A stretch of 64,000 nt of DNA, taken from assembly GCF_002091955.1 (NCBI RefSeq), contig NZ_MKKY01000079.1:1-64000 (forward strand), given 5' to 3'. Below are positions 9,059 to 17,755 of this stretch, one piece after another. The notes below the pieces were generated by a model. That model was not told where the DNA came from. It ran no database searches and saw nothing but the letters and a program-made list of their open reading frames with translations. A program made the position numbers and the translations under genes. The DNA is from Rhodococcus sp. 1168. GTDB taxonomy: Bacteria > Actinomycetota > Actinomycetes > Mycobacteriales > Mycobacteriaceae. Numbering within the stretch: the stretch's first letter is position 1; every line of letters starts with the position of its first letter.

Positions 9059-9990
9059 TGAAGCCCACTTATCAGATTTGTAATTGTGGCATCCCAATTG
9101 GTCCCCGCGCCGGTGGGATTCGGTGACGAATACCGTTTTCCGCCATCTAGCTCGATTGCGTTTGTCAAGTCCACCATTTTTTGTGCAATCTCTCCAACAG
9201 TTGCTTCGGGTAATAGTTGTGAATCTTCAGATAAGGAACGACTCAAAGTCGGTAAAGCTGTAGAAATAGTTGGTATTCCTGATGCAATTGCTTGCAAGAT
9301 AGGCAACCCCAGCCCTTCATAGTTTGAGACGTGGACGTATCCTCCGCACTTACGAAATTCCATTTCCATCTGCCCGTTAGTCAAAGCGGACAGATGCACT
9401 ATTCCCTCTGCTGAGGATCGTGGCGCATTGGTGATGATTCTCAAGGTCCAACCGTGTTTGTGAAGCCCTGACACCGACCACGCCCTAGTCAGATCATTGA
9501 CCCTCTTATGCGGCCGGTTAGCGGCGACGTAAAGTAGTGTCTTCGTCGGGGTGCGGTTTGACGTGATATCCATCGCACCCATGTCAAGTGAGACGACGCG
9601 CGCCGCTGGGAAGTGATGTGTCACACGCTCAGCGGTAAAGTCGCTGACCGTAAAAACCGTGTCGAGCTTCTTGAGAGCCTTGCGCTCCCGAAACAGAAGA
9701 CCGTTTCCCTCAGATTCGTCAAGACTTCGCAGATCATGAACGAGAGCAGCGTTGCGTTTGACGCGAGATGGCAGCATCGCTAGACGTGGTACAAGCATCC
9801 AGTCGCCTTGGGCAGTAATTAAATCTGAAAGCAGTCTCGTTCTTGCTTTGATCCCTGTGCCAACATTTTTCTCCGAGATAGTATCAATATGCAGTTCTGT
9901 TCGTTTCTTGAGCTCAAATAGAAGAGCGCGGCTAACCCGCCCAACTCCGGTCGTATCTGCCATACTGCGTCCATCGTAAAGTATTTTCAC
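9055..9990 (-). CDS. glycosyltransferase family 4, short form
   Basis: A 311-residue GT4-like protein, shorter than usual because the N-terminal acceptor domain is compact. MKILYDGRSMADTTGVGRV is the acceptor-side glycine loop. LLYVAANRPHKRVNDL starts the donor domain, and GYVHVSNYEGLGLPILQAI is the EX7E-type motif that binds the nucleotide sugar (S/N-Y-E-G-L-G-L-P). It overlaps both neighbours by four bases (GTGA and ATGA), so it lies inside one tightly coupled block running from 10805 to 6475. The sugar donor and acceptor are unknown. Confidence 0.86.
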   Translation of the reverse strand: MKILYDGRSMADTTGVGRVSRALLFELKKRTELHIDTISEKNVGTGIKARTRLLSDLITAQGDWMLVPRLAMLPSRVKRNAALVHDLRSLDESEGNGLLFRERKALKKLDTVFTVSDFTAERVTHHFPAARVVSLDMGAMDITSNRTPTKTLLYVAANRPHKRVNDLTRAWSVSGLHKHGWTLRIITNAPRSSAEGIVHLSALTNGQMEMEFRKCGGYVHVSNYEGLGLPILQAIASGIPTISTALPTLSRSLSEDSQLLPEATVGEIAQKMVDLTNAIELDGGKRYSSPNPTGAGTNWDATITNLISGLQ

Positions 9991-10805
9991 AATCGGCCTC
10001 GTATGCCATCTCTGAGCGCTACTGCTTGTTCAACGCACTCCGCTACCCTCGCTGCTACAACGCCTTGCCAGCCGAAAGATTCACGTGCGTAATGCCTTCG
10101 GCTTATTTTTGAGTATTCGGCCGCAGCGGTCGACATTTTGTGACTCCCTCCGACTCGGTGAAGCGCGCTAACTGAGTTCTGGACATACACTGCATGCGGC
10201 CCAGCGCGCCTGCTGAGATCGACATCTTCCCAAAACATAAAGAACTTCTCGTCGAAACCCTTCAGAGCAAGAAGGTCGGGGCGACGCCACACCATGAATG
10301 CGCCGCTCAACCAGCCGGCGGATGCAAGTCCGGGGCCCCCGCGGTCTACTTCACGCATCCGACGTAGCGCTAGATCACTGAGAGTAGGTAAGTATCTGGC
10401 ATCGCTGGCGTGGGATCCATCGAGTCGATAAAGCCGCGGGCCAATAACACTGATGCCCTTCTCGTTCTCAAGAGTTTCGATCATTCGCAATAGAATCTTG
10501 GGTTCAAACTCTACATCTGGATTTATAATAGCCACGTACGGCGCCTCAGACCGGGCTAGCAGCGCGTTAATTCCTTTAGCGAAGCCGACGTTGGCTCCGC
10601 TTGTTACATCGACGCGGGCAGTTCGCGGAATTTCCCCGAGGGCCTCGGCCGTGCCTCCATTATCGCGGAAGTAGTATTTCCAATTCGGGGGCGACGTATC
10701 GATAAGGTGGTGCCAAAAACCCCTAATGTCTTCATTACTGTTATAGGTCAAAACGAGTATGTCGACGTTCGTCTGAGAAACGCAGTCATTGGCCGATCCC
10801 GACAT
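9987..10805 (-). CDS. glycosyltransferase family 2
   Basis: A 272-residue GT-A glycosyltransferase. VDILVLTYNSNEDI opens the fold, and SGANVGFAKGINALL with AIINPDVEFEP gives the D-x-D-type metal site. WLSGAFMVWRRPDLL and GFDEKFFMFWEDVDLS match WbbL/rhamnosyltransferase-type GT2 enzymes and parallel the GT2 gene at 8285, suggesting a related reaction. An AAAGGA ribosome site six bases ahead of the ATG at 10805 supports this start; a GTG at 10820 is the in-frame alternative. It is the first transferase after the initiating phosphosugar transferase, so it may add the second sugar. That order is inferred. Confidence 0.87.
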   Translation of the reverse strand: MSGSANDCVSQTNVDILVLTYNSNEDIRGFWHHLIDTSPPNWKYYFRDNGGTAEALGEIPRTARVDVTSGANVGFAKGINALLARSEAPYVAIINPDVEFEPKILLRMIETLENEKGISVIGPRLYRLDGSHASDARYLPTLSDLALRRMREVDRGGPGLASAGWLSGAFMVWRRPDLLALKGFDEKFFMFWEDVDLSRRAGPHAVYVQNSVSALHRVGGSHKMSTAAAEYSKISRRHYARESFGWQGVVAARVAECVEQAVALRDGIRGRL

Positions 10806-10883
10806 ATAGATTCCTTTCACTTCGGTTCAGACAACGCCACTGGCCCGCTACTTAACCTTTTACTGCAGGTTCGGGGTGATTTC

Positions 10884-12383
10884 CTAATACGCTCCGTCGC
10901 TACCTGCCACTGCCTTTACGGTCTTTGCAATGATAAGCAAGTCCCCCACCATCGACCAGTTTTCGACGTACGATAAATCTAGTCGCACAGTCTCTTCCCA
11001 AGATAGGTCTGACCGTCCACTTACCTGCCAAAGCCCAGTGATCCCTGGCTTGACCAACAATCTGCGTCGAACGTCTCCGTCATAGGTCTCAACCTCGCGA
11101 CGCAGTGGCGGGCGGGGGCCAACCACACTCATTTCACGGCGGAGGACGTTCAAGAACTGTGGCAACTCATCGATGCTGAACTTCCGCATGAACCGTCCGA
11201 CTCCTGTTACCCGTGGATCTTCACGCATCTTGAACAGCACACCGCCGGAACTATCATTCTGCGCGAGGAGGGTGTCAACCTGTTTGTCGGCGTTCTGGAT
11301 CATGCTGCGGAACTTGATCATCGGGAACGGTTTGCCGTCGATGCCCATTCGCTCCGACTTGTAGAACACCGGGCCACGGCTTGTTGTCTTCACTGCAATG
11401 GCGGTCGCCAACAGTATCGGCGAGATCAGCACAAGCACGACCGTGGCGAAAATCAAATCGAAAGCCGTCTTGCTGAAGCGTTTGGCGCCGTTGTACTGAG
11501 GCTTTTCGACGTGGATCAACGGGAAACCGGCGACCGGGCGCATAACCAACCGAGGACCCGCTACGTCAACAACACCGGGAGCCACCACGAGGTCGACGTT
11601 CTTCTTCTCTAAATCCCAGACCATCTTGCGGATTCCCTTGGTTCCAAGATGCTCGGTGGCAGTCACAGCAACGGTGTCCGCGCCGGAGAGTTCGATGGCC
11701 TCGGCAACGCTGTGCTCGTCTCCGAGCACCGGGATCTCGTAGCCATCGACGATGGCTGCATCGCGCTTGGGCTCAAAGCCCGGCAGGCAAATACCGACCA
11801 CGCTGTACCCTGCCCCGGGCGATCTCTCGAACTGCTTGGCCATCGAGACCGCGGCCGTGCGGCTACCGACGATGAGAACAGCCGTCTGATACTTGCCTTT
11901 GCTGCGCTTGGCAGCGACCCCCTTCCGCCACAACCATCGACTGACTAGGAGGCCCAAGAGACCGACCGGGAACGCGATCGCGAGGTAGAGGCGAGCGATG
12001 TCGATCTTGAACAGAAGCGACAGAATCGCGATGACACCGAAGAGCCGGAAGGTAGCCGAGACGATCCGCCGGTACTCCTCGGCGCCGTTCCCGATCACCC
12101 GGGTCGAACGGGTACGGAAGATAGCAAGGAACGCAATCCAGAGCCCTGCGAGGCCAACAGAGACTCCTGTGTAACTCAGCATAGCTGTGGTATGCAGTTC
12201 GCCGAACCGGATCAACTGTGCCAGTGCAACGGCAGCTATGACAACCAGGACATCGGTAACTCGGAGCCTGTCCATGTACTGGTGTTCCCACACCCGGCGA
12301 GAGGTCAACCGCCGTTCCCGCCACGCCGGCTTGCCTGGCGATACTGCATTCGAAGCCTGCCGCATTGATCCCAGTGTTGCCAC
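10884..12383 (-). CDS. polyprenyl glycosylphosphotransferase (WcaJ/WbaP type)
   Basis: A 499-residue initiating enzyme that moves a sugar-1-phosphate from its UDP donor to undecaprenyl phosphate. The N-terminal half has four to five membrane helices and a CoA-binding-like region (AVLIVGSRTAAVSMAKQF). The C-terminal catalytic domain shows KTAFDLIFATVVLVLISP (re-entrant helix), GPVFYKSERMGIDGKPFPMIKFRSM, KFSIDELPQFLNVLRREMS and VGPRPPLRREVE, all hallmark motifs. The start is placed at GTG 12383 because GAGGAGGGGGAG lies just before it; the open frame continues to a TTG at 12431. It is the first gene of the polysaccharide operon after the long leader. Which hexose phosphate it uses is not visible. 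Confidence 0.93.
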   Translation of the reverse strand: MATLGSMRQASNAVSPGKPAWRERRLTSRRVWEHQYMDRLRVTDVLVVIAAVALAQLIRFGELHTTAMLSYTGVSVGLAGLWIAFLAIFRTRSTRVIGNGAEEYRRIVSATFRLFGVIAILSLLFKIDIARLYLAIAFPVGLLGLLVSRWLWRKGVAAKRSKGKYQTAVLIVGSRTAAVSMAKQFERSPGAGYSVVGICLPGFEPKRDAAIVDGYEIPVLGDEHSVAEAIELSGADTVAVTATEHLGTKGIRKMVWDLEKKNVDLVVAPGVVDVAGPRLVMRPVAGFPLIHVEKPQYNGAKRFSKTAFDLIFATVVLVLISPILLATAIAVKTTSRGPVFYKSERMGIDGKPFPMIKFRSMIQNADKQVDTLLAQNDSSGGVLFKMREDPRVTGVGRFMRKFSIDELPQFLNVLRREMSVVGPRPPLRREVETYDGDVRRRLLVKPGITGLWQVSGRSDLSWEETVRLDLSYVENWSMVGDLLIIAKTVKAVAGSDGAY

Positions 12384-12995
12384 CGACTCCCCCTCCTCAC
12401 GGTACTGCGACAGCCTTGGGGGGACTGTCAACGATTGCCTGCGAACCCCGACGATTCAATTCCACATTGGCATGAAGGTACGTACTTCAGCCCGACTGCT
12501 CGAGCATTCCAATTTTCGCACGTTGCCTGAAGTTCGACTCGCCAAGTGAGTCACATCACAGTTTAATTACGTGGCCTAATTGGTTTACCACACCGACTAC
12601 GCGGACCGCGAGCATAGCGCGTATAAAGATCAGCCCACACTACTCATCGAACGAACGCGAGGGACTGTTACACCCACGCACGCAAGCCGTCCCGACCAGC
12701 AATCTTGCACCGTGACAAGCGTTTTCCTGAAAGGAGCTACAGCGACACATAGCCGCCAGAGCCCACCACAACGCTACAAAACGAGCAGGCAACCGCGGTC
12801 GCGCGCGATAAATTTTCGTAACTGGAAACATTGACAATGCGGTTAGATTGCCAGATTAACGGTCATTCTGACGGTTTCCATGCAGTGGAAAACAATCTTG
12901 ACGCCGATTCATACGATTGAATGACGCAAGTTCTTTTGGCCCTGGACAGACATTGTCGCGACTGTTAAATCGCTATTAAGAATGTCAGCTTTGCT
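12384..12995. other. long intergenic leader of the polysaccharide operon
   Basis: About 612 bases between the ugd stop and the WcaJ-like start. No convincing gene is seen on either strand; the short frames here lack ribosome sites and family features. It is AT-richer than ugd and must contain the promoter for the operon running leftward. Only weak short inverted repeats were found (for example around 12875-12895), and no strong terminator for ugd is evident. A long untranslated leader with regulation of capsule expression is possible but not shown. Confidence 0.5.
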
Positions 12996-14315
12996 TTACG
13001 GACGCCCAAGCCCGCGGTATGTCCATCCAGCGTCGCGCCACTGCACCGGATCGAGGCAGTTTCGGCCGTCGATCAAGGTTTTCGCCCGAACCACACTGTC
13101 GAGGTCCTTGGGCTTCAGCGCCTTGAACTCCTTCCATTCCGTCAACACCAGTACTACATCCGCGCCTTCGCACGCTTCGAGCGCCGAGGTGCTGTAGCCG
13201 AGTGTCGGAAACAGAGCTCGTGAGTTGTCCATTGCCTTCGGGTCGTACACATTGACCGCTGCACCCTGCAGTTGGATCTGACCAGCCACGTTGAGGGCAG
13301 GGGAATCGCGCACGTCGTCGGAATCAGGCTTGAAGGCGGCCCCGAGCACTGCCACTCTGGCCCCCAACAGGGACCCGCAGGCTTCTCTGGCCAACTCCAC
13401 CATGCGGGTCCGCCTTCGCATGTTGATGTTGTCGACCTCGCGCAGGAACGTCAACGCCTGGTCAGCGCCCAGCTCACCGGCCCTAGCCATGAAAGCGCGG
13501 ATGTCCTTGGGCAGACATCCGCCACCGAAACCGATTCCGGCGTTGAGGAACTTACGGCCGATGCGGTCATCATGTCCGATGGCATCTGCCAGCACTGTCA
13601 CGTCAGCGCCTGCGGCTTCGCAGACCTCGGCGATCGCGTTGATGAACGAGATCTTGGTAGCAAGGAAGGCATTGGCCGATGCCTTGACCAGCTCGGCCGT
13701 CGCCAGATCGGTGACAAGGAAAGGAATCTGCTCTTCGAGCAGCTGCGCGTACACCTCGCGCGCCAATTCCTCAGCGCGGCCGGGACGCGCCTTGTCCACG
13801 CCCAACACCAGTCGATCCGGATGCAAGGTGTCCTTGACGGCGTAGCCCTCACGGAGGAACTCCGGATTCCACGCCACCTCGACCTCTTCGCCCACCGGGG
13901 CGAGCTCCCGGGCTCGTGTCGCGAGCCTGGCAGCTGTGCCGACCGGGACCGTCGACTTACCGAAGATGACGGCCGGCTTGGTGAGCAGAGGCGCGAGCTG
14001 CTCGATGACCGCGTCGACATAAATCATGTCGGCAGCGAACTCGCCCTTCTTCTGCGGTGTGCCGACACCGAGGAAGTGGACCTCGGCGAACTCTGCAGCC
14101 TCTTCATAGGAGGAGGTGAACTTCAGACGGCCCGCCGCGATGTTGCGCTGAAGAACCTCTTCGAGCCCCGGCTCATAGAACGGCACCTCGCCGGCCTCGA
14201 GCTTGGCGAGCTTGGCCGGATCGACGTCGACTCCGAGGACCTCATGCCCCAGCTCCGCCATACACGCCGCATGGGTCGCGCCGAGGTAGCCGGTTCCGAA
14301 CACGGTAATTCGCAT
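12996..14315 (-). CDS. ugd: UDP-glucose 6-dehydrogenase
   Basis: This enzyme oxidises UDP-glucose twice with NAD+ to UDP-glucuronate, a precursor for acidic polysaccharides. The 439-residue protein starts MRITVFGTGYLGATHAA with the dinucleotide fold G-x-G-x-x-G. It continues with the conserved GVGTPQ and FGKSTVPVGTA, then the catalytic-cysteine loop GFGGGCLPKDIRAF near residue 260, and ends with the third domain (GAAFKPDSDDVRDSPAL). The open frame extends to 14564, but that part is not family-like; ATG 14315 has an AGGA site about ten bases upstream. It sits upstream of the capsule operon on the same strand and probably supplies glucuronate to it. It is GC-rich like the chromosome. Confidence 0.94.
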   Translation of the reverse strand: MRITVFGTGYLGATHAACMAELGHEVLGVDVDPAKLAKLEAGEVPFYEPGLEEVLQRNIAAGRLKFTSSYEEAAEFAEVHFLGVGTPQKKGEFAADMIYVDAVIEQLAPLLTKPAVIFGKSTVPVGTAARLATRARELAPVGEEVEVAWNPEFLREGYAVKDTLHPDRLVLGVDKARPGRAEELAREVYAQLLEEQIPFLVTDLATAELVKASANAFLATKISFINAIAEVCEAAGADVTVLADAIGHDDRIGRKFLNAGIGFGGGCLPKDIRAFMARAGELGADQALTFLREVDNINMRRRTRMVELAREACGSLLGARVAVLGAAFKPDSDDVRDSPALNVAGQIQLQGAAVNVYDPKAMDNSRALFPTLGYSTSALEACEGADVVLVLTEWKEFKALKPKDLDSVVRAKTLIDGRNCLDPVQWRDAGWTYRGLGRP

Positions 14316-15194
14316 GGACAGTCTTCCTATTTCAGAGGCCGAATGTGAATCGCGAACAGTATGAACGCGAAGTCGAGCGCATGACGTCGATGACAAGTCA
14401 TTGCTCTCGCACATCCTAAGGGCCAGATGTGACAAAGTGCGCGCCGGAACAACCACTGCCAATCGGGCAAGGATGACGCAACCGACACGGCGTCTTACCG
14501 CGAGATCACCAGCGGGGCAACAGGTCAGAATCGATGGTACAACCGGGCGTCTCAAAGGTTTCAACTGTCGTTCAGTTGAATGAATTCGTTTCTTGATTTC
14601 AGCTTCAATTACTTCATGTAATGCATGTCACATTCTCACGCATCGTTTTTTCGGCAGATACAGCAGACCCGCGATCATCGCACTGAGGCCTCAGCGCGAA
14701 GACTCGCCCAGCAATACGACACTTGGACCCTCAACTCCAGGAGTGCCCATCGCGCCTAAAGCAAGTAAATGGCTTGGTTTCTACGATGAGAGCGGAAATG
14801 GGAATTCACCCGAACTTGAGCCCTCGGGCAACAATTCTCCATAAAGCCCGTTTGGCTTCGTTGAAACAAACCTGTGAACCGATCGAATTCCGCGATTTTT
14901 AAGAAATTGTATGCCTAATGTGTAAAACGTCTACACACGGATTTAGGAGGAAATCCCTGACGCACCCAGCGCGTAGTCCGACGCCATTTCTCCATCTGTC
15001 GCTCATCGGACTACACCAGATTCGGCCCATGCGCCGCTGCACGTCCGCCCGTACGGAACCTCGATGACCAGCGCCTCCACACCAGGCGCAGCAAAGCGTC
15101 GCCGGCCGTGAAGGCTCATTCAACGTACAAATCCGGCTAGTCGGGGGACGCCGGTGTGCGGTTCAAATATGCCGCCGCAAAAAAGGGACTACAT
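14316..15194. other. divergent intergenic region, no gene recognised
   Basis: About 880 bases between the divergent ugd and DUF3494 genes. The first half carries a short perfect inverted repeat (14560-14580) and AT-rich patches (14580-14660, 14880-14945) that may hold promoters for both sides. Frames of 60-85 codons are present on both strands but lack ribosome sites, protein-like composition and similarity to anything recognised. I looked for a cyclic-di-AMP (ydaO-type) leader, common before actinobacterial cell-wall genes, and saw none of its conserved segments. Confidence 0.5.
14560..14580. promoter_or_regulatory. short perfect inverted repeat
   Basis: TTCAACTG and CAGTTGAA, separated by five bases, form a perfect 8-bp inverted repeat about 245 bases upstream of the ugd start. 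It is followed by an AT-rich stretch. It could be a dimeric repressor site for ugd, but nothing in the window links it to a particular regulator, and the same motif was not noticed elsewhere. Confidence 0.3.
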
Positions 15195-16586
15195 ATGCCA
15201 CAACCACGTTCTGCATTGAATGCGAATTTCACCCATCGTTATCGATTTTTTGCCATACCATCGGTCGGTATCCTTGCGTTGGGAACCGCTGCGCTATTGA
15301 TACTGCCCAATGCGACGGCAGGTGCAGCCACCCCACCGGTGGGTCTGGGAACTGCAGACAGCTATGCAGTTCTGGCCGGTACTACGGTCACCAATACCGG
15401 CCCATCCATGGTCTCGGGCGATCTCGGGGTCAGCCCCGGTACAGCCGTGACCGGATTCCCACCGGGCCTGGTCAACGATGGCGTCATCCACTCCGCTGAT
15501 GCCCCGGCGCTGCAAGCGCAGGCTGATCTGACCACCGCATACAACGACGCGGCAGGGCGGACGCCGCCGACATTGGTATCTTCCGATCTCGGTGGGCAAA
15601 CCCTCGCTCCCGGGGTGTACAAAGCGGACTCTGCACTCGGACTGACCGGGACAGTCACCTTGGATGCCCAATCCGATCCGGCGGCCGTCTTCATCTTCCA
15701 AGCAGGTTCGACGCTGATCACCGCACCGAACAGCACCGTCGACCTCATCGGCGGTGCAGACCCGTGCAACGTCTTCTGGCAAGTCGGCAGCTCCGCCACG
15801 CTGGGCACGACCACCACGTTCGTGGGCACGATCATGGCGCTCACCTCGATCACCCTGCAAACAGGCGCCACAGTCGAGGGCCGAATCCTGGCGCGCAACG
15901 GTCAAGTCGCACTGGATACGAACACGATCACCCGGCCGATATGCTCCACGCCGCCCACTACAACCACCACGCCGCCCACTACAACGACGGAGCCACCGGT
16001 TACGACGACGGAGCCACCGGTTACGACAACGACAGAGCCGCCGACTACTACCCCGCCGGTCACCACCACCACGACCACACCGCCGATCACCACCACCACG
16101 ACCACACCGCCGATCACCACCACCACGACCGCACCGCCGATCACCACCACCACGACCGCACCGCCAGTCATCACCATCCCGACAATCCCCGGCGTACCTA
16201 CGATTCCTGGGGTCCCACCGGTAATCACGATCCCGCCGATTCCCGGGGTTCCGACCTTGCCGGGCGTACCCACAATCCCTGGCGTACCTACAGTGCCAGG
16301 CGTGCCCACCGTGCCGGGCGTACCTACAGTTCCCGAGGTTCCGCACACACCAGGAACACCCGAAGCTCCACAGTCGCCAGCTCCTAACGGCGGCCCGAGC
16401 ACCAATGCACCGGGTGGTCAGATCACCCAGATACCCAACGGCGGAGTCGAGACCGGTGACGGCAGCACGATCAGCCAAGGCGATACGCGCCACTGGGCAC
16501 CGATCTGGATTTCTGCCGCGGCCCTCGTCGGTGGAGCCGCACTGATAGTTGCCAGGCGACAGCACCGAAACACCAACGGCAGCTGA
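15195..16586 (+). CDS. secreted DUF3494 (ice-binding-like) surface protein with Thr/Pro stalk
   Basis: A 463-residue exported protein. Residues 1 to about 45 form a signal peptide (hydrophobic core around IPSVGILALGTAALLI, cleavage near AGAA). Residues about 50-245 are the DUF3494 right-handed beta-helix found in ice-binding proteins and many adhesins (SYAVLAGTTVTNTGPS, GDLGVSPGTAVTGFPPG, LAPGVYKADSALGLTGTVTL, VFIFQAGSTLITA). Then comes a Thr/Pro stalk (about 249-327), a PGVPT-type repeat (about 328-385), and a C-terminal membrane helix with a basic tail, like a sortase sorting signal. No LPxTG is present; VETGDG lies before the helix. The start at 15195 follows an AAGGGA site; a GTG at 15156 is also in frame. 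The next gene is a sortase overlapping by one base. Adhesion is likelier than freeze protection, but this is inference. Confidence 0.85.
   Translation: MPQPRSALNANFTHRYRFFAIPSVGILALGTAALLILPNATAGAATPPVGLGTADSYAVLAGTTVTNTGPSMVSGDLGVSPGTAVTGFPPGLVNDGVIHSADAPALQAQADLTTAYNDAAGRTPPTLVSSDLGGQTLAPGVYKADSALGLTGTVTLDAQSDPAAVFIFQAGSTLITAPNSTVDLIGGADPCNVFWQVGSSATLGTTTTFVGTIMALTSITLQTGATVEGRILARNGQVALDTNTITRPICSTPPTTTTTPPTTTTEPPVTTTEPPVTTTTEPPTTTPPVTTTTTTPPITTTTTTPPITTTTTAPPITTTTTAPPVITIPTIPGVPTIPGVPPVITIPPIPGVPTLPGVPTIPGVPTVPGVPTVPGVPTVPEVPHTPGTPEAPQSPAPNGGPSTNAPGGQITQIPNGGVETGDGSTISQGDTRHWAPIWISAAALVGGAALIVARRQHRNTNGS
15949..16345 (+). repeat. coding low-complexity Thr/Pro and PGVPT repeats
   Basis: This in-gene tract encodes blocks of ACC/ACG/ACA threonines and CCG prolines (PPITTTTT repeated several times with near-identical DNA). 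It is followed by about nine copies of a six-residue motif of the form PGVPT plus a hydrophobic residue. The DNA copies are similar enough to expand or contract by slippage or recombination, so stalk length may vary between strains. The protein role would be an extended spacer holding the DUF3494 domain away from the wall. Confidence 0.8.
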
Positions 16587-17305
16587 TGTTCTCGCATCGC
16601 TCAGAATTGAGTGATCGTCCTACTGCGTCCCGACGTCGGGGCGCAGTAGGAGGGTTCGCCGTAGCCGTGGCGCTTGCACTGGCCTTGGTCACCGGTTGCA
16701 GTGCCCCGGCAGAACCCGATGGGTCCATCGTCGGGCAGCCGTCGTCGTTGGTCGACTCCTCTGCTTCTGCCTCGTCGGCCGCTACGCCACCGGACGCACC
16801 TGCACTCCTGCCTACGGGGGATGCGGACGTCGTCGACAAAGCAGCCGGCGCGCCTGCTGCGTCGGCGTCAATACCGATACGGATCGAAATCCCCGCCATC
16901 GGCGTCGATTCCGACCTCATCGGACTGGGCTTGAAATCCGACGGCACCATGGAGGTGCCGGCGGAGGGGTTCCCCGGCGGTTGGTACGACGGCTCACCCA
17001 CACCGGGCGAGCTGGGGCCGTCGATCATCACTGGGCATGTCGACTGGGCCGGGAGCCCGGGGATCTTCTATCGGCTTCGTGAACTCAGCAGCGGGGACAG
17101 CGTCATCGTCAGCCGTCAGGATGACACCGTGCAGACCTTCACAATCTCCGATGTCGAGCAGTATCCCAAGGCCGAATTCCCGACGGCATCGGTCTACGGC
17201 GATATTGACTATCCCGGACTCAGGTTGATCACCTGCGGCGGTGCATTCGACGATGGTGCCGGCAGTTACGACGACAACATCGTCGTCTACGCCGCACTCA
17301 CCTAG
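16586..17305 (+). CDS. class F-like sortase
   Basis: A 239-residue exported sortase-fold protein. Residues about 22-40 form a membrane or lipoprotein-type signal (ALALVTGCSAPAEP carries a lipobox-like Cys). A Ser/Ala-rich linker leads into the catalytic domain from about residue 90 (IPIRIEIPAIGVDSDLIGLGL). SIITGHVDW supplies the catalytic His and LITCGGAFDD the catalytic Cys. After that Cys there is no Arg or Lys to the C-terminus, whereas sortases normally have a catalytic Arg in this segment; the expected position holds Asp (SYDDNIVVYA). The gene overlaps the DUF3494 gene by one base (TGATG), so a dedicated sortase-substrate pair is likely. Whether it is a working transpeptidase is uncertain. 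Confidence 0.85.
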   Translation: MFSHRSELSDRPTASRRRGAVGGFAVAVALALALVTGCSAPAEPDGSIVGQPSSLVDSSASASSAATPPDAPALLPTGDADVVDKAAGAPAASASIPIRIEIPAIGVDSDLIGLGLKSDGTMEVPAEGFPGGWYDGSPTPGELGPSIITGHVDWAGSPGIFYRLRELSSGDSVIVSRQDDTVQTFTISDVEQYPKAEFPTASVYGDIDYPGLRLITCGGAFDDGAGSYDDNIVVYAALT

Positions 17306-17334
17306 AAGCCCGCCGACTGATTACAGTCGAATCA

Positions 17335-17372
17335 CTGTGCAGGTCGGGCGGATTCCACCCCGACCTGCACAG
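17335..17372. terminator. strong hairpin terminator after the sortase gene
   Basis: CTGTGCAGGTCGGG and CCCGACCTGCACAG form a perfect 14-bp stem around a 10-base loop, starting 30 bases after the sortase stop codon. There is no U tract, as is common for actinobacterial terminators. Because the operon from the right also ends nearby (17756), it may end transcription from both directions. Confidence 0.8.
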
Positions 17373-17389
17373 CCATTCGAGAGCTCAGT

Positions 17390-17464
17390 TCAGCGCAGGC
17401 TCATCGCAAGCATCCCGGCCGCTACGATGCCGCCGCCGGCGAGCCCGATGTAGACGTCGATCAT
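17390..17464 (-). CDS. possible 24-residue membrane peptide
   Basis: A short frame encodes MIDVYIGLAGGGIVAAGM followed by LAMSLR and a stop. It is a single hydrophobic helix with a basic end, on the minus strand downstream of the polysaccharide operon that ends at 17756. GC-rich codon use is normal, but no strong ribosome site is seen (a CCTCAGACC stretch precedes it). It resembles small membrane peptides that go unannotated, yet chance cannot be excluded. The remaining 290 bases to 17756 contain nothing I can support. Confidence 0.25.
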   Translation of the reverse strand: MIDVYIGLAGGGIVAAGMLAMSLR

Positions 17465-17755
17465 GCGGGGTCTGAGGAAGACGCTACGTCTGCGCACTTT
17501 GTACATAAGAAGTCATCATGCCGGTGATTGAGCGTCAAACCAAGTCATTCGCCCGAATGTTTCTGACGAGCCCATGTCGCTGCGTGCCCCGGCCGTGGCC
17601 GGACTCTACGACACCACAATCGGGCAGACGGCGACAACGCGCCCGCTATCGGCCTTGTCGCCGGTCGCATGGGTGGCGTTGATCGCAGTGGCACCGTTGA
17701 CCGTTGTACTCGTTCGCCAGATCCAAGCCGCATGCGTAGACCACTTCGCCAACCG

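Noticed and set aside
13272-14348. 358-codon frame opposite ugd
   Set aside because: Complementary shadow of a clearly recognised gene; composition is of the His/Gly/Arg-rich antisense type.
14316-15194. Riboswitch (cyclic-di-AMP type) before the cell-surface gene
   Set aside because: None of the conserved segments of that class could be found on either strand.
15294-16565. 423-codon frame opposite the DUF3494 gene
   Set aside because: Its repetitive RRCGRGGGD content mirrors the Thr/Pro codons of the real gene.
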